Source: an uncultured Cytophagales bacterium
GTDB lineage: Bacteria; Bacteroidota; Bacteroidia; Cytophagales; Thermonemataceae
Reading direction: 5' to 3'
DNA: 64,000 nt
Assembly (NCBI GenBank): GCA_937911505.1
Contig: CALEMF010000091.1
Span: 52,738 to 116,737, forward strand
Shown here piece by piece: positions 36,055 through 47,300 of this stretch. The first letter of the stretch is position 1. Each line of letters starts with the position of its first letter. Both the position numbers and the translations under genes were made by a program. The notes beneath the pieces are model-generated. The model made no database searches. It was given only the letters and a program-made list of their open reading frames with translations, and was not told where the DNA came from.

Positions 36055-36942
36055 TTAAGGTCTAATACTTCGATAATAACCAGTTCGCAAGAATTTCATA
36101 GGGAATACACAGGTAAAGGAAACCTCTATATTTTGTAAGGAGAAGTCGTCGAGGGCATCTCCGATACCGATCATACGGTTATCGCTGTAGCGATTTCTTC
36201 TATCTACTACATTGTTGAAACCGTGTTTGTACATTGCTTCTAAGCCTAAACGTACGTTACCAAAGTCGTAAGTAATACCACCACCACCCATCACACCCCA
36301 ATTGGAGTTAATGAAGAGAGACTTAGCACCAATGACAGGGGCGTCGTTACTAATAGGATTGGCAGCGTTAGACGCGTTATCAAAGCTTGTTACTTCTCGA
36401 AATTTATCTGCTTTTAGCAAAGTCCCATAAAAAGCCCCTAACTGGACAAAGGGTCTGACGCGACTGTAGGTAAAGTCAGCGCGTAATAATAGTGGAAACT
36501 CCAAATAGTTGAGTGTAACTCTATGTTCATACTCTACCGCCAAGTTGTTACCATCACCTACCCAAGCGTACTCATTGGCATAGCCTAAATTCATATTGAT
36601 ATAAGTAGGCTGTAAAGAAACGGAAAATATGCTTTTGAAGTCGTAAGAAAGGATAAAGCCTGCTTGTATACCCGGCCTTTCAAAGCTTTCATAGTCTTTT
36701 TTGTAATTGTCGGGTATGCCAGTGGTGTTCGGCACAAACATTTGATACTCCTCCATGAGGTTGGCCTGGGTCACATTAGCCCCTACTTTAAAGCCTAACC
36801 ACCATTGAGAATCTGAGAAACCATCACTGGCCACTGATCGGGCGCGTGTTTTTCTTCTTTTTCGTTGTGCTTCGGCATCGAAGCAAGCACAAAGGGTAAG
36901 TAGCATTAATAAGAACGCTACGTTACGTTGTGGTATGCTCAT
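36055..36942 (-). CDS. PorT-like outer-membrane beta-barrel protein
   Basis: A 295-residue protein with an N-terminal hydrophobic signal (cleaved near FDAEA). It begins, after a basic stretch, with SQWWLGFKVGANVTQANLM, the typical first strand of the PorT/outer-membrane-protein beta-barrel family. Further barrel strands include GIQAGFILSYDF, LNYLEFPLLLRADF and VMGGGGITYDFGNV, with a final strand VSFTCVFPMKF before a short tail. It may be a small porin or transport-associated barrel. It is cotranscribed with the DUF1501 protein (47 bases upstream) and the lipoprotein (40 bases downstream). Confidence 0.8.
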   Translation of the reverse strand: MSIPQRNVAFLLMLLTLCACFDAEAQRKRRKTRARSVASDGFSDSQWWLGFKVGANVTQANLMEEYQMFVPNTTGIPDNYKKDYESFERPGIQAGFILSYDFKSIFSVSLQPTYINMNLGYANEYAWVGDGNNLAVEYEHRVTLNYLEFPLLLRADFTYSRVRPFVQLGAFYGTLLKADKFREVTSFDNASNAANPISNDAPVIGAKSLFINSNWGVMGGGGITYDFGNVRLGLEAMYKHGFNNVVDRRNRYSDNRMIGIGDALDDFSLQNIEVSFTCVFPMKFLRTGYYRSIRP

Positions 36943-36989
36943 ATTTATTTGTCAACTGATGAAAACCCTATTCGAAAGTAAGGCTTCTG

Positions 36990-38660
36990 CTAAACTTTTA
37001 CTAATTTTTTCGAATCTTTTAAATAGCCGGCTTCAATACTATAAATATACGTACCTGACTTTAAATCACTCAGATCAGCTCTTACTTGATACTCACCAAA
37101 GCCTTTTACTTGGTTCATCAAAACCTTTACCAAATTTCCTTTCAAGTCATACAAACCGAGTTTTACGTGGGCAGGTTTGTCCATATAGAAAGAAAAAGTA
37201 GTTTCATTTCTTACTGGATTAGGATAACAAGCTCTTAAATTAAAGCGGGTCGATTGTACATCTTCTATAGAAGTCAGTATCGAATTAGGATTATAGTCGT
37301 AGTCTACAAATACGTCCGGGATTCTGGCTGCTTCCAAGCCAAACCAGTTTACCAAAATATCTGAAAATACATCTCTGTAGTCAATCAAGTCCTCTTGCCC
37401 ATCAGGTAAGTTGCCTCTCTGTAGCGCATCGAGCTTGGCATTTTCTCCAAATACACCCGCTTTGTAAGGTCCCATTAAAAACATAGGAGCAACAGTACCG
37501 TGGTCACTTCCATAACTACCATTAGAGGCCGCTCTACGCCCAAACTCAGAAAGGGTACAAGTCAATACGCGATCTTCTACGCCTCTGGCTTTTAAGTCAT
37601 CTTGGAAGGCTTTCATAGCTGCTGATACGTGGTACAACAAGGCAGCATGAATCCCCAATGTATTGTCATAAGACTCTACTTGCTCTACGTGGGTGTCGAA
37701 ACCGCCAATACGTACTAAGTAGATTTTGGTCTGACATCCCCCCTCTACCAAACGTGCAATGATACGCAATGCACCAGAGATAGGATTCCGTAGTACGTTG
37801 TTAGGAGCAGTAAGCGGATATTCTGTAGGATAGGTAACAAATTCTTGTTGAGTAGCTTGATTATACACCTGCGCAAGGCGTTCGGCGTATTGGGTAGTAT
37901 CTCGCTCTAGCCCTAGAATCCAGTCCATCTCTTGCTTGTACAAAGAGTTCTGTAACGCGGTAGGTGGAATACCTATTTTATCAATGTCTTCCTCTTCGTT
38001 ATAACCTTCTAACCCTTCAATGAGATTGAAGAAGCCTTCTGGACTATCAATTGAGATAGCTGCGGGAATGGTATCTTCGGTATGGAAGCCTAAGGAGACT
38101 TCATTACCAAACTCTAATCCTAGCGGATCAGGCATTATTTCGTTCGGGAAGTCATCTGGGAAAGTATTACCACCCTCTTCATAGGCTAGTTTTAAGTAGC
38201 GTCCCATCCAGCCAGAGGTTACGCGATCGGTAGCGCCTCCACCTCCAAACCAAATGGCTCTTCCTTTAAAGTGTGAGCCATTCATATTGGCATAACCCAC
38301 ATTCTGAATGATCCCCAGACGCGCATTGTCGTAAAGTTCAATGAACCCTTGCATATCAGGATGCAGCGCGAGTTGCTTCAAGCGATCCATCTCCAAATAT
38401 TTACGACCACCTGTATTGGGAATGGCAATGTTGGGGCGAAGGTTATAATATTCTGCGTAGCGATCATAAGGGATGACGGTATTGAGTCCGTCGTTACCTC
38501 CGTGCATTTGAATGACTACCAGTATTTTATCGTTGGTACTCACCCGCGCTAATTGATTCAAGGCGGGATAAGCCGATAATTGGTTGAAGGGAATGCCTTC
38601 GATCACAAAAGGTAAACTAGCAGCTAAGGCGGATTTTTTTATAAAATTTCTTCTTTTCAT
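36990..38660 (-). CDS. DUF1501 protein with type IX secretion sorting domain
   Basis: A start at 38660 gives MKRRNFIKKSALAASLPF, a twin-arginine-like signal; the codon at 38669 adds three residues. The DUF1501 body includes LVVIQMHGGNDGLNTVIPYD, SHFKGRAIWFGGG, TCTLSEFGRRAASNGSYGSD and HGTVAPMFLMG, a sulfatase/alkaline-phosphatase-like fold. The last 80 residues (from ACYPNPVRNETTFSFY to KKLVKV) are a type A C-terminal sorting signal for the type IX system. DUF1501 genes normally pair with DUF1800, here directly upstream. Presumed cell-surface or secreted; the reaction is unknown. A heptamer repeat occupies its 5' leader. Confidence 0.9.
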   Translation of the reverse strand: MKRRNFIKKSALAASLPFVIEGIPFNQLSAYPALNQLARVSTNDKILVVIQMHGGNDGLNTVIPYDRYAEYYNLRPNIAIPNTGGRKYLEMDRLKQLALHPDMQGFIELYDNARLGIIQNVGYANMNGSHFKGRAIWFGGGGATDRVTSGWMGRYLKLAYEEGGNTFPDDFPNEIMPDPLGLEFGNEVSLGFHTEDTIPAAISIDSPEGFFNLIEGLEGYNEEEDIDKIGIPPTALQNSLYKQEMDWILGLERDTTQYAERLAQVYNQATQQEFVTYPTEYPLTAPNNVLRNPISGALRIIARLVEGGCQTKIYLVRIGGFDTHVEQVESYDNTLGIHAALLYHVSAAMKAFQDDLKARGVEDRVLTCTLSEFGRRAASNGSYGSDHGTVAPMFLMGPYKAGVFGENAKLDALQRGNLPDGQEDLIDYRDVFSDILVNWFGLEAARIPDVFVDYDYNPNSILTSIEDVQSTRFNLRACYPNPVRNETTFSFYMDKPAHVKLGLYDLKGNLVKVLMNQVKGFGEYQVRADLSDLKSGTYIYSIEAGYLKDSKKLVKV

Positions 38661-38669
38661 AGTCAGCAA

Positions 38670-38711
38670 TTAGTATTGAGTACTTAGTATGAAGTAGTTA
38701 GTAATTGGTAT
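38670..38711. repeat. Heptamer tandem repeat, locus B
   Basis: Six consecutive 7-base units on the plus strand: TTAGTAT, TGAGTAC, TTAGTAT, GAAGTAG, TTAGTAA, TTGGTAT. They fill most of the 64-base gap between the DUF1800 stop and the DUF1501 start. Same family as 372-410 and 50130-50168. Confidence 0.65.
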
Positions 38712-38724
38712 CACGTTATATATT

Positions 38725-40410
38725 CTAGCCTAACTGAAATTCAGGCGTCTGTAACACAGCATTAAAGAGTGCTTGAAGCATGCGAGGTGCATCAGGCGTT
38801 TCATTATTATACTGAAACGCCCAAAACTGCTCAGGGGTAAGTGGCGCAGCATTTAGCCCCTCTCTTAACAGCTCTGATTTGAAGAAGTTAAGTCGCTCAG
38901 GTGTTAGCTCTGTATCTCTTGTCGATAAAGTGAACAGATACCGCACAATACGCTCTACGAAAGCATCTATATCAGTAGTTGCTACACTGTTAAATTCAGG
39001 GTTATCTTTCACAAAACTTAGCAAATCAGGCGGTGCCAACATCTCAATTTCTCCATTTAGATAAGTCCTCACAAACTCATAGCGGTTGGCTAACGTATTG
39101 GTAGTAATCCAGTTGCGTTGGAAATTGGGCGACTGATGATAGGGCTCGTATCCTGCCACATCGAAAGGCTCCATAAAGATGAAGTTCATCGGTTCCATTA
39201 AGCGTGTTAGCGCAGGCATTACATCATAAGCGGTTGCCTCGTCAATGGTATTCCCAAAGAATTGCATCACATTGAAGGTCATTTCTATGGGTGACTTGAA
39301 TAGTACAGCGTAGTTGTCATCATCTACATCGCCAGAAGGTTCTGCATTCTCATCGTTGAAGAAATGACGGCTCATCAGTAAACGACGTAAAACAGGTAGC
39401 AGCCTAAACCCCCCATCAATAAAGTCGGTAGCAAGCGGCTGGATAACGTCATTTTCTATTTCGGGCGTAATCGTATGATATACAAAGAAGCGATACAGAC
39501 GTGTTACGATGTACTCTGCTGCTTCTCTTTTGTCAAATATGTAGTCGATGAGTGTACTTAACTCTTCGGTGGCACTTTCTACAGTGGCGCGCCCATTGAT
39601 TACCTCTGTAGGGGCTATCGTTCTCCCGAATACATTCTTCGTACTTGCATCGTGGCGAGAGGCTAACGTACCATTATCATTCGTACGAAGTTTCCCTATC
39701 TTCAAAAAGTTAGCACCATCAAGCAGTACATCTGAGTCAGTTAAGAAATCTCCATCTGTTTGCCAGCCAGTAAGAACTTTGGCGGCCTCTACAATATCAT
39801 TTTCGGTAAAGGTACCGTAATCATCAGGGATGTTGGTAATTCTTTTACCCAGTGTGAATAACTCAAACAACTCTCTCGCAAAGTTTTCGTTCGGTCTACC
39901 TACATCGTTGAGTGTACCATCTAAGAACCTTAGCATAGAATTTTCTATGCACATGTAGTAAATCAATTCCTTGTAGGTACTGAGTGGATCGGTACTACCT
40001 GTTAACTCATTAACGATGTAGCGGCGGAGCATCGCATTCTGATAAAACAGGAAACGGCTATTATTCACTTTTTCTTGCTTGGTGGTAATAATCGTGTGCA
40101 AGAAAAAGACGAGTTTTTCGAGCGCTGTATTGTCACTGTACATGCGCCAAAGCCACCAACTCTTAACTAGTGATAGAAAAGCACCGTCGTTTACATCCTC
40201 ACCGCTAGGGTAATTAGTCACCCAATCGAGTAGAGGAGGAAAGGTCACCGCGTTGGTAGGTGCTAAATCGAGCTGTTCTAATGCTGTGTTGATATTATAG
40301 CCCGCAAAAGTATTTACGGTAGCGATGTCGTAGCCAAAGGTAAGGCGTCTAAGCAAGTGCTTTGCTCGCCGTAAGCCTAATGTACCAGAAATAGGGGAAA
40401 GATCTGCCAT
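38725..40410 (-). CDS. DUF1800 domain protein
   Basis: A 561-residue protein with the DUF1800 features: AKHLLRRLTFGYDI near the N-terminus, NENFARELFELFTLGKRI, HDASTKNVFGRTI, YIVTRLYRFFVYHT and SPIEMTFNVMQFFGN. DUF1800 proteins nearly always neighbour a DUF1501 gene, as here (next gene downstream). No signal peptide is evident, unlike its partner, which is worth noting for a presumed cell-surface pair. It is the first gene of a four-gene minus-strand unit. The biochemical function is not established. Confidence 0.9.
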   Translation of the reverse strand: MADLSPISGTLGLRRAKHLLRRLTFGYDIATVNTFAGYNINTALEQLDLAPTNAVTFPPLLDWVTNYPSGEDVNDGAFLSLVKSWWLWRMYSDNTALEKLVFFLHTIITTKQEKVNNSRFLFYQNAMLRRYIVNELTGSTDPLSTYKELIYYMCIENSMLRFLDGTLNDVGRPNENFARELFELFTLGKRITNIPDDYGTFTENDIVEAAKVLTGWQTDGDFLTDSDVLLDGANFLKIGKLRTNDNGTLASRHDASTKNVFGRTIAPTEVINGRATVESATEELSTLIDYIFDKREAAEYIVTRLYRFFVYHTITPEIENDVIQPLATDFIDGGFRLLPVLRRLLMSRHFFNDENAEPSGDVDDDNYAVLFKSPIEMTFNVMQFFGNTIDEATAYDVMPALTRLMEPMNFIFMEPFDVAGYEPYHQSPNFQRNWITTNTLANRYEFVRTYLNGEIEMLAPPDLLSFVKDNPEFNSVATTDIDAFVERIVRYLFTLSTRDTELTPERLNFFKSELLREGLNAAPLTPEQFWAFQYNNETPDAPRMLQALFNAVLQTPEFQLG

Positions 40411-40513
40411 ACTTTAACTTTAAATAACTTCTAGTAGAGTATAATATGAATATTAATAAATACGATTTGATTATATGAATTGTTACGCACAATAATGATA
40501 CTACTTTTCTTTA

Positions 40514-40521
40514 TATCTTTG
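40514..40521 (+). promoter_or_regulatory. Putative -7 element (TATCTTTG)
   Basis: Exact TAnnTTTG match, 80 bases before the TTG start codon of the large histidine kinase. No -33 TTG at the expected distance. Confidence 0.4.
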
Positions 40522-40601
40522 TGTAAAACAAAAGTAACTTACCACGTAATAAAAGAAGGGTTTTTACACACTAAGGTTTATCTTAAATATAAGTATTTCA
40601 T

Positions 40602-42176
40602 TTGAAAAAGCATTGGTTATATATATTATTAGTTGCTTCTCTTCTTACATTGCTAGGAGCACTGGGTGTAAGATATTACTGGCAAACGCGCTCGCCCGTA
40701 CGGCTCGACAATAAGTACGTAAAGATTATAGAGCAAAATGTACAACGGGAGTTAAAAATTCTTTATGCTGAAAATAATCGCATCAAGCGTACTTTTCAGG
40801 ATAACAACAATACACCGTTGGTTGTACTTTCGCAGCAGCTCAAGCATCCTTTCTACATTTACAAAAACGAGCAGCTTGTTTTTTGGTCTGATTATCACTT
40901 TGTACCTGATTATAAGGCCATTGCAGGTCTTTATAAGGTAAGGTATACCACCCTCAATAATGGCCTATACGTAGTGCATCGTTCTTCTTTTGTTACGGGT
41001 GGAGGAAGCTTGATTGAGATTTTCTGTTTGCTCCCTATCTATTATCGCTACCAGATTGAGAATGCCTATGTAAAGTCAGATTATAATCGTGCTATCATTC
41101 CTTCGGACAATATTCGTATTCTAACACCCGAACAGCAGGCTTTGAGTAGTAGAAACCACATCTACTCTGACGAGGAGGTATATTTATTCTCCTTGGAGCC
41201 TACCGAAGAGTATGAGGCAGAAAACAGATCGCTATTGATTTTATCACTTGGCTTATTTCTTTTAAGTGCACTATTGGGTACTATTGTCGTAGTACAGAGT
41301 AGGGCTATTTTACACATCCGTCGGCAACACGAGTATGGTTTCTTACTTTTGGCAAGTTTTCTCTTTCTATACCGTTGGATATTACTCACCTATGCGCCCG
41401 AGATCGCTTTATTTGAATGGGACTTGTTCAATCCTAAACTGTATGCCTCCTCTCAGTGGTCACCTTCGCTAGGAGATTTACTACTCAATGTTACCCTGAT
41501 CCTGATTCTTGTGATAGACCTCAGCAGGCATTATTACAAATCTAAGCTCTATTATAAAATTATCCATGGTGCGTATACCTGGAAGCTGGCTATTAGTTTA
41601 GGGGTTGTTACCGCTAGCTATTGGGTGCTTTATCAGCACTTTCGTACCCTCAGTACTATTTATACTGACTCTCAGATCAACTTAGATATTTCACAAGAGA
41701 TTAATTTCTCCCTTCTTAAGATCGTTTGTATCATCATATTTGTGTTGCTTTCGAGCGCCTACTTTTTTTGGGTGAATCTTTCAGCGCGCCTTTTCATTCG
41801 ACTCAATGTAGATAAGATAGCCCAGTCGGGGCTTATTTTTACAGCAGGTACTATTTTATACAACTTACTGAGCTTTCTGACGGGCACTTTCAACTGGCTG
41901 CTCATTCTGATTCACGGAATATACTTTTTGGCTATCGTTTACCTATTGTTGCCCAAGTTTTTGTATCGTTTTCGTTACCTTACCTCTATCTACTTATTTT
42001 TGGGTGCGTTGGTGTGTGCTATTTCGGGCACCTATTCTATCTACAAATTTGGCGAAACGCGTGCTGATATTAATAAGAAGAAGTATGCTGAATCGCTCCT
42101 CGACGAAAATGATCTCTACACAGAATTTATTTTGCTGCAAATTGGTCAAGATTTTGAGCAGGATGTACTTATTTAA
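40602..42176 (+). CDS. Membrane sensor half of a large histidine kinase cut by an in-frame TAA
   Basis: Starts at TTG 40602 with an N-terminal transmembrane helix (LYILLVASLLTLLGALGV), a periplasmic sensor region (about 30-205), then a block of seven or eight transmembrane helices between residues about 205 and 495. The frame ends at TAA 42174-42176. Read straight through, it continues as QAFLSPLVAYMKILVERIRR into the kinase half without any shift. Large Cytophagales kinases of this type have both halves in one chain of about 1250 residues, and 3753 bases from 40602 to 44354 give 1251 codons. Alone, this half would be a membrane protein without catalytic output. Confidence 0.8.
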   Translation: MKKHWLYILLVASLLTLLGALGVRYYWQTRSPVRLDNKYVKIIEQNVQRELKILYAENNRIKRTFQDNNNTPLVVLSQQLKHPFYIYKNEQLVFWSDYHFVPDYKAIAGLYKVRYTTLNNGLYVVHRSSFVTGGGSLIEIFCLLPIYYRYQIENAYVKSDYNRAIIPSDNIRILTPEQQALSSRNHIYSDEEVYLFSLEPTEEYEAENRSLLILSLGLFLLSALLGTIVVVQSRAILHIRRQHEYGFLLLASFLFLYRWILLTYAPEIALFEWDLFNPKLYASSQWSPSLGDLLLNVTLILILVIDLSRHYYKSKLYYKIIHGAYTWKLAISLGVVTASYWVLYQHFRTLSTIYTDSQINLDISQEINFSLLKIVCIIIFVLLSSAYFFWVNLSARLFIRLNVDKIAQSGLIFTAGTILYNLLSFLTGTFNWLLILIHGIYFLAIVYLLLPKFLYRFRYLTSIYLFLGALVCAISGTYSIYKFGETRADINKKKYAESLLDENDLYTEFILLQIGQDFEQDVLI

Positions 42177-42206
42177 CAAGCTTTTTTAAGTCCGCTGGTA
42201 GCTTAC

Positions 42207-44354
42207 ATGAAAATCTTAGTAGAGCGTATTCGTCGTATTTATATCAATAACTCTTTAGAGAGTTACCAAATCAGTATTTTCTTATTTGATCTTGTTGGCA
42301 ACTCGCTCAACCCTGAAAATGATGCTTCTTACAAAGACTTTATCAATCAATACCAAAGAAAAGATTTTGAAACGGACAATCCGCAAGTCTATTTTGTCAG
42401 TGAGACAGATGCCGTAGAGGGGAAATTAGGAGTCAACCTGTTGAAGCAGTATGTTAATTTTATTCCTATTGAGAAAGAGGGCGCGCTGATCGGCCATATC
42501 ATTATTGATCTCAAACAGAAAAAAGACATTCCGAACAATGTATACCCTGAGCTACTCATTGACAAGCGCTTTAAGCAGCCAGAAGAAGCCAAAGACTACA
42601 GCTATGCTGTGTATGCTGACGGTGAGCTAAGGTACAGCTACGGTACTTATAATTATGAGAAGGATTTTAAGAAGAATTTCCTTCGTTTTTCTTCACTATA
42701 TACAGAGGGTTATACGTACAACCAATACAAACACATTGGCGTACTAGGAGAAAAAAACCGTTTGGTGGTGGTCTCGTCAGAAGCCTACTCCAACAAGAAT
42801 ATCTTCACTAATTTTTCTTTTCTCTTTTTAGCATTGCTTTTCTCTATCATTGGGGTGCTAGCCTTCTATCACCTTAGAAACCCACACTTTAGGATTAAAA
42901 GTACTTATACTACACGTATTCAGCTTTACTTAAATATAGCGTTCTTTTTACCGTTGATTGTCGTCAGCGTGGTGACGCTAAGTTTGGTATCCAACACTTA
43001 CGAGAAGGACCTTAAAAATGCTTTTATTAGAAAAGCCCAAAGTGCCAGCAATAGTATTGTTACTACCTTACAACAATTGATTAGCGAAGAGGTAGAAAAA
43101 GAGGACTTGATTAATGACCTATCGGGAGTAGCCAAATACAGCGAAACGGACATTAACTTATTTAATCCAGAAGGTAAACTCATTGCCTCCAGCCAGCCGA
43201 GTATCTACGAATCGGGCTTTTTGTCTACTTACACGAATCCAAAGGCTTACGCTGCTATTGTAGAGCAAAAGGAAAAAAGCTTAATGCTGGAAGAATCTGT
43301 GGGAACACTCAACTACCGTTCTGTGTATGTAGCTGTTCGCTCTTTTGATAACAATGAGCTACTTGGGATTCTCAGTATTCCTTTTTTTGATGCAGAAGAT
43401 GAGCAGGAGAAGAAGATCATTAACATTCTTTCTACCATCATGAACATCTTTACCGCTACTTTTATCGTATTTCTTATTGTCTCCTATTTTGCATCACGCA
43501 TCTTGACTGTTCCACTCAGCTTAATTACCCAAAAAATTAGGAAAACGAGCCTACAGAACGTCAATGAGCCACTAGAGTGGGACTCTGAAGATGAAATTGG
43601 CTTGCTAGTGAATGAATACAATAGTATGCTCATCAACCTCGATCAAAGTAAACAAGCACTTACTCAAAGTGAGAAGGAATCGGCCTGGCGAGAGATGGCC
43701 AAGCAGGTAGCCCATGAGATTAAAAATCCACTCACCCCCATGAAACTTTCGCTGCAGCACTTACAATTGAAGCTGCAAAGGGAATTTACCGATATAAAGC
43801 CTGTGATTGAGAAACCCTTTGAGACGATTTTGTCACAAATCGACACGTTGAGTGATATAGCGACCTCTTTCTCTAACTTTGCCAAGATGCCAATGCCCAA
43901 AAATGAGCGTTTCGATTTGGCAGAGACGCTACGAAGCACCGCGCGTTTACACAAAGATGATTCAAACACGCAGATTCTGTTGCATATTGCTAGAGGACGC
44001 TACAAGGTGTATGGTGACGAGCAATTGATGGGGCGAATTTTACTCAATCTTATCCTGAATGCTATTCAGGCGGTTCCAAAAAATCGTTTTCCAGAGATTT
44101 ACATCAACTTGTTTATTACACAAGCACGGAAAGCACACTTAGAAATACGAGACAATGGGATGGGCATTCCTGAAGAGATTCGTGATAAGATATTTGTTCC
44201 TAATTTTAGTACTAAATTTACAGGTTCAGGGATAGGGCTCGCACTGGCTAAAAGAGGGATAGAACACGCGGGAGGGCGCATTTGGTTTGAAACACAAGAA
44301 GGCATTGGCACTTGTTTCTTTATAGAGTTGCCTCTAGCAGAGCATTTTGAATAA
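42207..44354 (+). CDS. Kinase half of the split large histidine kinase
   Basis: In frame with the upstream half after its TAA; ATG 42207 could allow independent initiation. It has an extracytoplasmic domain, a helix (FSFLFLALLFSIIGVLAFYH), a second (LYLNIAFFLPLIVVSVVTLS), a dCACHE-like region, a third helix (FTATFIVFLIVSYFASRIL), a HAMP-like linker, a HisKA domain with H503 in AKQVAHEIKNPLTPMKLS, and an HATPase domain (LLNLILNAIQAV, IRDNGMGIPEEI, TGSGIGLALAKRGIEHAGG). All catalytic motifs are intact, so this piece could work as a kinase on its own. The C-terminal codons overlap the start of the following outer-membrane protein gene by eight bases. Confidence 0.88.
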   Translation: MKILVERIRRIYINNSLESYQISIFLFDLVGNSLNPENDASYKDFINQYQRKDFETDNPQVYFVSETDAVEGKLGVNLLKQYVNFIPIEKEGALIGHIIIDLKQKKDIPNNVYPELLIDKRFKQPEEAKDYSYAVYADGELRYSYGTYNYEKDFKKNFLRFSSLYTEGYTYNQYKHIGVLGEKNRLVVVSSEAYSNKNIFTNFSFLFLALLFSIIGVLAFYHLRNPHFRIKSTYTTRIQLYLNIAFFLPLIVVSVVTLSLVSNTYEKDLKNAFIRKAQSASNSIVTTLQQLISEEVEKEDLINDLSGVAKYSETDINLFNPEGKLIASSQPSIYESGFLSTYTNPKAYAAIVEQKEKSLMLEESVGTLNYRSVYVAVRSFDNNELLGILSIPFFDAEDEQEKKIINILSTIMNIFTATFIVFLIVSYFASRILTVPLSLITQKIRKTSLQNVNEPLEWDSEDEIGLLVNEYNSMLINLDQSKQALTQSEKESAWREMAKQVAHEIKNPLTPMKLSLQHLQLKLQREFTDIKPVIEKPFETILSQIDTLSDIATSFSNFAKMPMPKNERFDLAETLRSTARLHKDDSNTQILLHIARGRYKVYGDEQLMGRILLNLILNAIQAVPKNRFPEIYINLFITQARKAHLEIRDNGMGIPEEIRDKIFVPNFSTKFTGSGIGLALAKRGIEHAGGRIWFETQEGIGTCFFIELPLAEHFE

Positions 44355-47300
44355 ACTACTAACCATAAAAGTATACCTAGGTTGTAACTATCTATTACGC
44401 TTCGTTTTTGCAGGCTTTTTACTTGCTTTTCTTTTGGAGGCTTCTCCACTACAGGCGCAAGAGCGATGCCGATGGATTCGCACGTCTGCCATAGCGGCTC
44501 CCTTAGATACACTGCCTGTCTTACCTCAATCCTTGCGTGTACAAACGGATGGTGTAGAAGTTATTTATGATGCTCCTACCCAACAAGTACGTTTTAAAAG
44601 TACGCAAGGTACTTTACCAGATTCTATATTTGTTTGCTATCAAACACTTTCTTTCCCACTTACCCAAGTAAAAAGTCGACGCGATCCTACCAAGATAGAC
44701 TCCAGTGGCTTTTTTGCCGATGTTAACCAAGAAGCAAGTCTCCTAAACCAATCGCAAGGCGAAAGAGAAGAAATATTCAGTACAGACAACATCCAGAAAA
44801 CAGGAAATATTACTCGGGGTATTTCTTTTGGTAACCAACAGAATGTCTTTGTCAATTCTGCCCTCAATCTACAACTGGAAGGGCAATTGAGCGACGAAAT
44901 TAGGATTACAGCGGCTATTTCAGATCAGAACGTGCCTTTTCAGCCAGAGGGAAATACCCAGCAATTACAAGAGTTCGACCGCATTTACGTACAACTCCAG
45001 AGTAAGAAAACCACCTTCATTGTGGGAGATATTCTCATGCAAAATCCTGCCTCTGAGTTTCTTCGTTTTTATAAAAATGTACAGGGTGGACAAATCAAAG
45101 TTAACTACCAGCCCATTGATAGCCTTTCTCAAGCGACTAGCGAAGCAGGCGTAGCCTTGGCCAAAGGGAAGTTCGCTTCGACGGCTATTACTCCGATTGA
45201 GAGTGTACAAGGCCCCTATCGCTTACAGGGCCCCAATCAAGAGCGTTTTATCATCATCATTGCTAATTCAGAGCAGGTGTACATTGATGGGAAATTGTTA
45301 CAAAGGGGCTTCAACTTCGATTATGTGATCGACTATAATAATGCTGAGATTACTTTTAATCCTAATATTGTTATTACGCAGTTTACACGTATTCGGGTAG
45401 ATTTTGAATACAGTGAGCGTAATTATAGTCGCGTAAATGCCTACGCCAGCCATCGGCAGTCTTTTGAGAAGTTTGATTTATTTGCCAATTATTATAGCGA
45501 GGCTGATAATCCCCGCAGGCCACTTCTTTTGGAGCTGTCTAACGAAAACCGAGAAGAACTAAGCCTCATAGGAGACAACCTCGAAGAGGCGTTTATCAAT
45601 AGTGTTGACTCGGTGGGTTTTATTGAGAATACGATTCTCTATCGGCGTACCGATACTACTACCGTAAACGGAACATTTACAGATGTATACGTATACAGCA
45701 CAAATCCACAGGAAGCTTTTTTCCAGCTCAACTTTACAGAGGTGGGCTTTAACAGTGGGAACTACATCTTACTTGAGAATAACATCAACGGGCGGGTGTT
45801 TCAATGGGTAGCGCCTGTCAATGGCGTACCACAAGGAAACTTTGAGCCTGTACAGGCAGTCCCTACCCCTACCCGACGACAAATGATCACGGCTGGAGGT
45901 AACTATCGCCTCTCTGAACAGCTACATTTTTTTGCAGAGGCGGCTTTTTCAGAAAGAGACCTTAACCGCTACTCTACGCTCGACGATGAAGATAACAATG
46001 GCTTCGCTTACAAGGTAGGTGTTCGCTTGCAAGACAAGAACAGCTTTCTCCCAAAATATAAATGGCGGGGCGGTGCTGATTATGAATTCAACGATCGTTT
46101 CTTTACCCCTATCGATCGCTACCGTAGTATTGAGTTCAACCGTGATTGGAACATTCCCTTAGATACTCTAGTAGAAACGACTGGGTTCAATGAACATATC
46201 GCTAATTTTAACATTGGTCTACAAAAAGATGTACAGAACCAAATCGATTATCGTTTCACGTACCGAAACCGAGGGACACAAGCAGACGGCTGGCAGCAGA
46301 CACTGCGCGTTTACCAACAGATAAGTAAATTAAGGCTTCGTACTGATGCCTTTTGGATGCAAAATCAGCAAACAGACCCTTTATTAGAAAATAGACCACA
46401 AACCGCCGATTGGCAACGATTTAGTGCAGATATTGCTTATACACATCCTTCTTTTATACCAGGCTACGTGTATAGTTTTGATAGAAATAGCGTGCGATTG
46501 ACGGACACAGATTCGGTGACTTTTTCGGCTATGAACTTTGAGGAACATAAATTTTATTTTCAAAGCGGAGATTCCCTCAGTACACAGATCAGTCTTGATT
46601 ATGCCATTCGCTTTGATAACCTACCTGTAGAAGGAAGTTTGGAGAGAGCTACTGAGGCACAAACTACCAACGTTCGGATAAGTCGCGCTTGGGACAATCG
46701 TCATCAGTTGGCATTATTGGGTACTTATCGGCAAATTCAGAATCGTTTGGCCACCACTAATCAAAACTTTGAGGAAAACCTGATGACTCGCCTCGACTGG
46801 AATAGTATTTTTTTGGGGAAAGCGATTCGTTCAGAATTGGTTTTTTTGACTACTACCGGACGAGAACTCAGAAGAGAGTTTACATATATTCAAGTGGCTA
46901 CTGGAGAAGGAACACATACTTGGCGGGACGACAACGGAGATGGTACACAACAACTAGAAGAGTTTTATTTGGCCATCAATACTGACGAAAAAAATTACAT
47001 CAAGGTATTTACTCCCACCGACGAATACATTGTAGCCTTTAGTAATGACTTTAACTACCGCCTTAATCTACAAGCCCCGCTTTCTTGGAGAGATCAAGGC
47101 TTTCTCAAAAAAGCATTTAGCAAGTTTTCTAGTACTTCTTCCATTGTTATTCGTAAGAAAATCACCGACGACGACATTACCAGTCGCTTTAATCCCTTTG
47201 AAGCGGTAGAAGATTCTCTTCTATTGAGTACGCAACAGAGTATTCGGAGTGTACTTTTCTTTAATCGAAGTAACCCACAGTATGGTTGGGATATTGGCTA

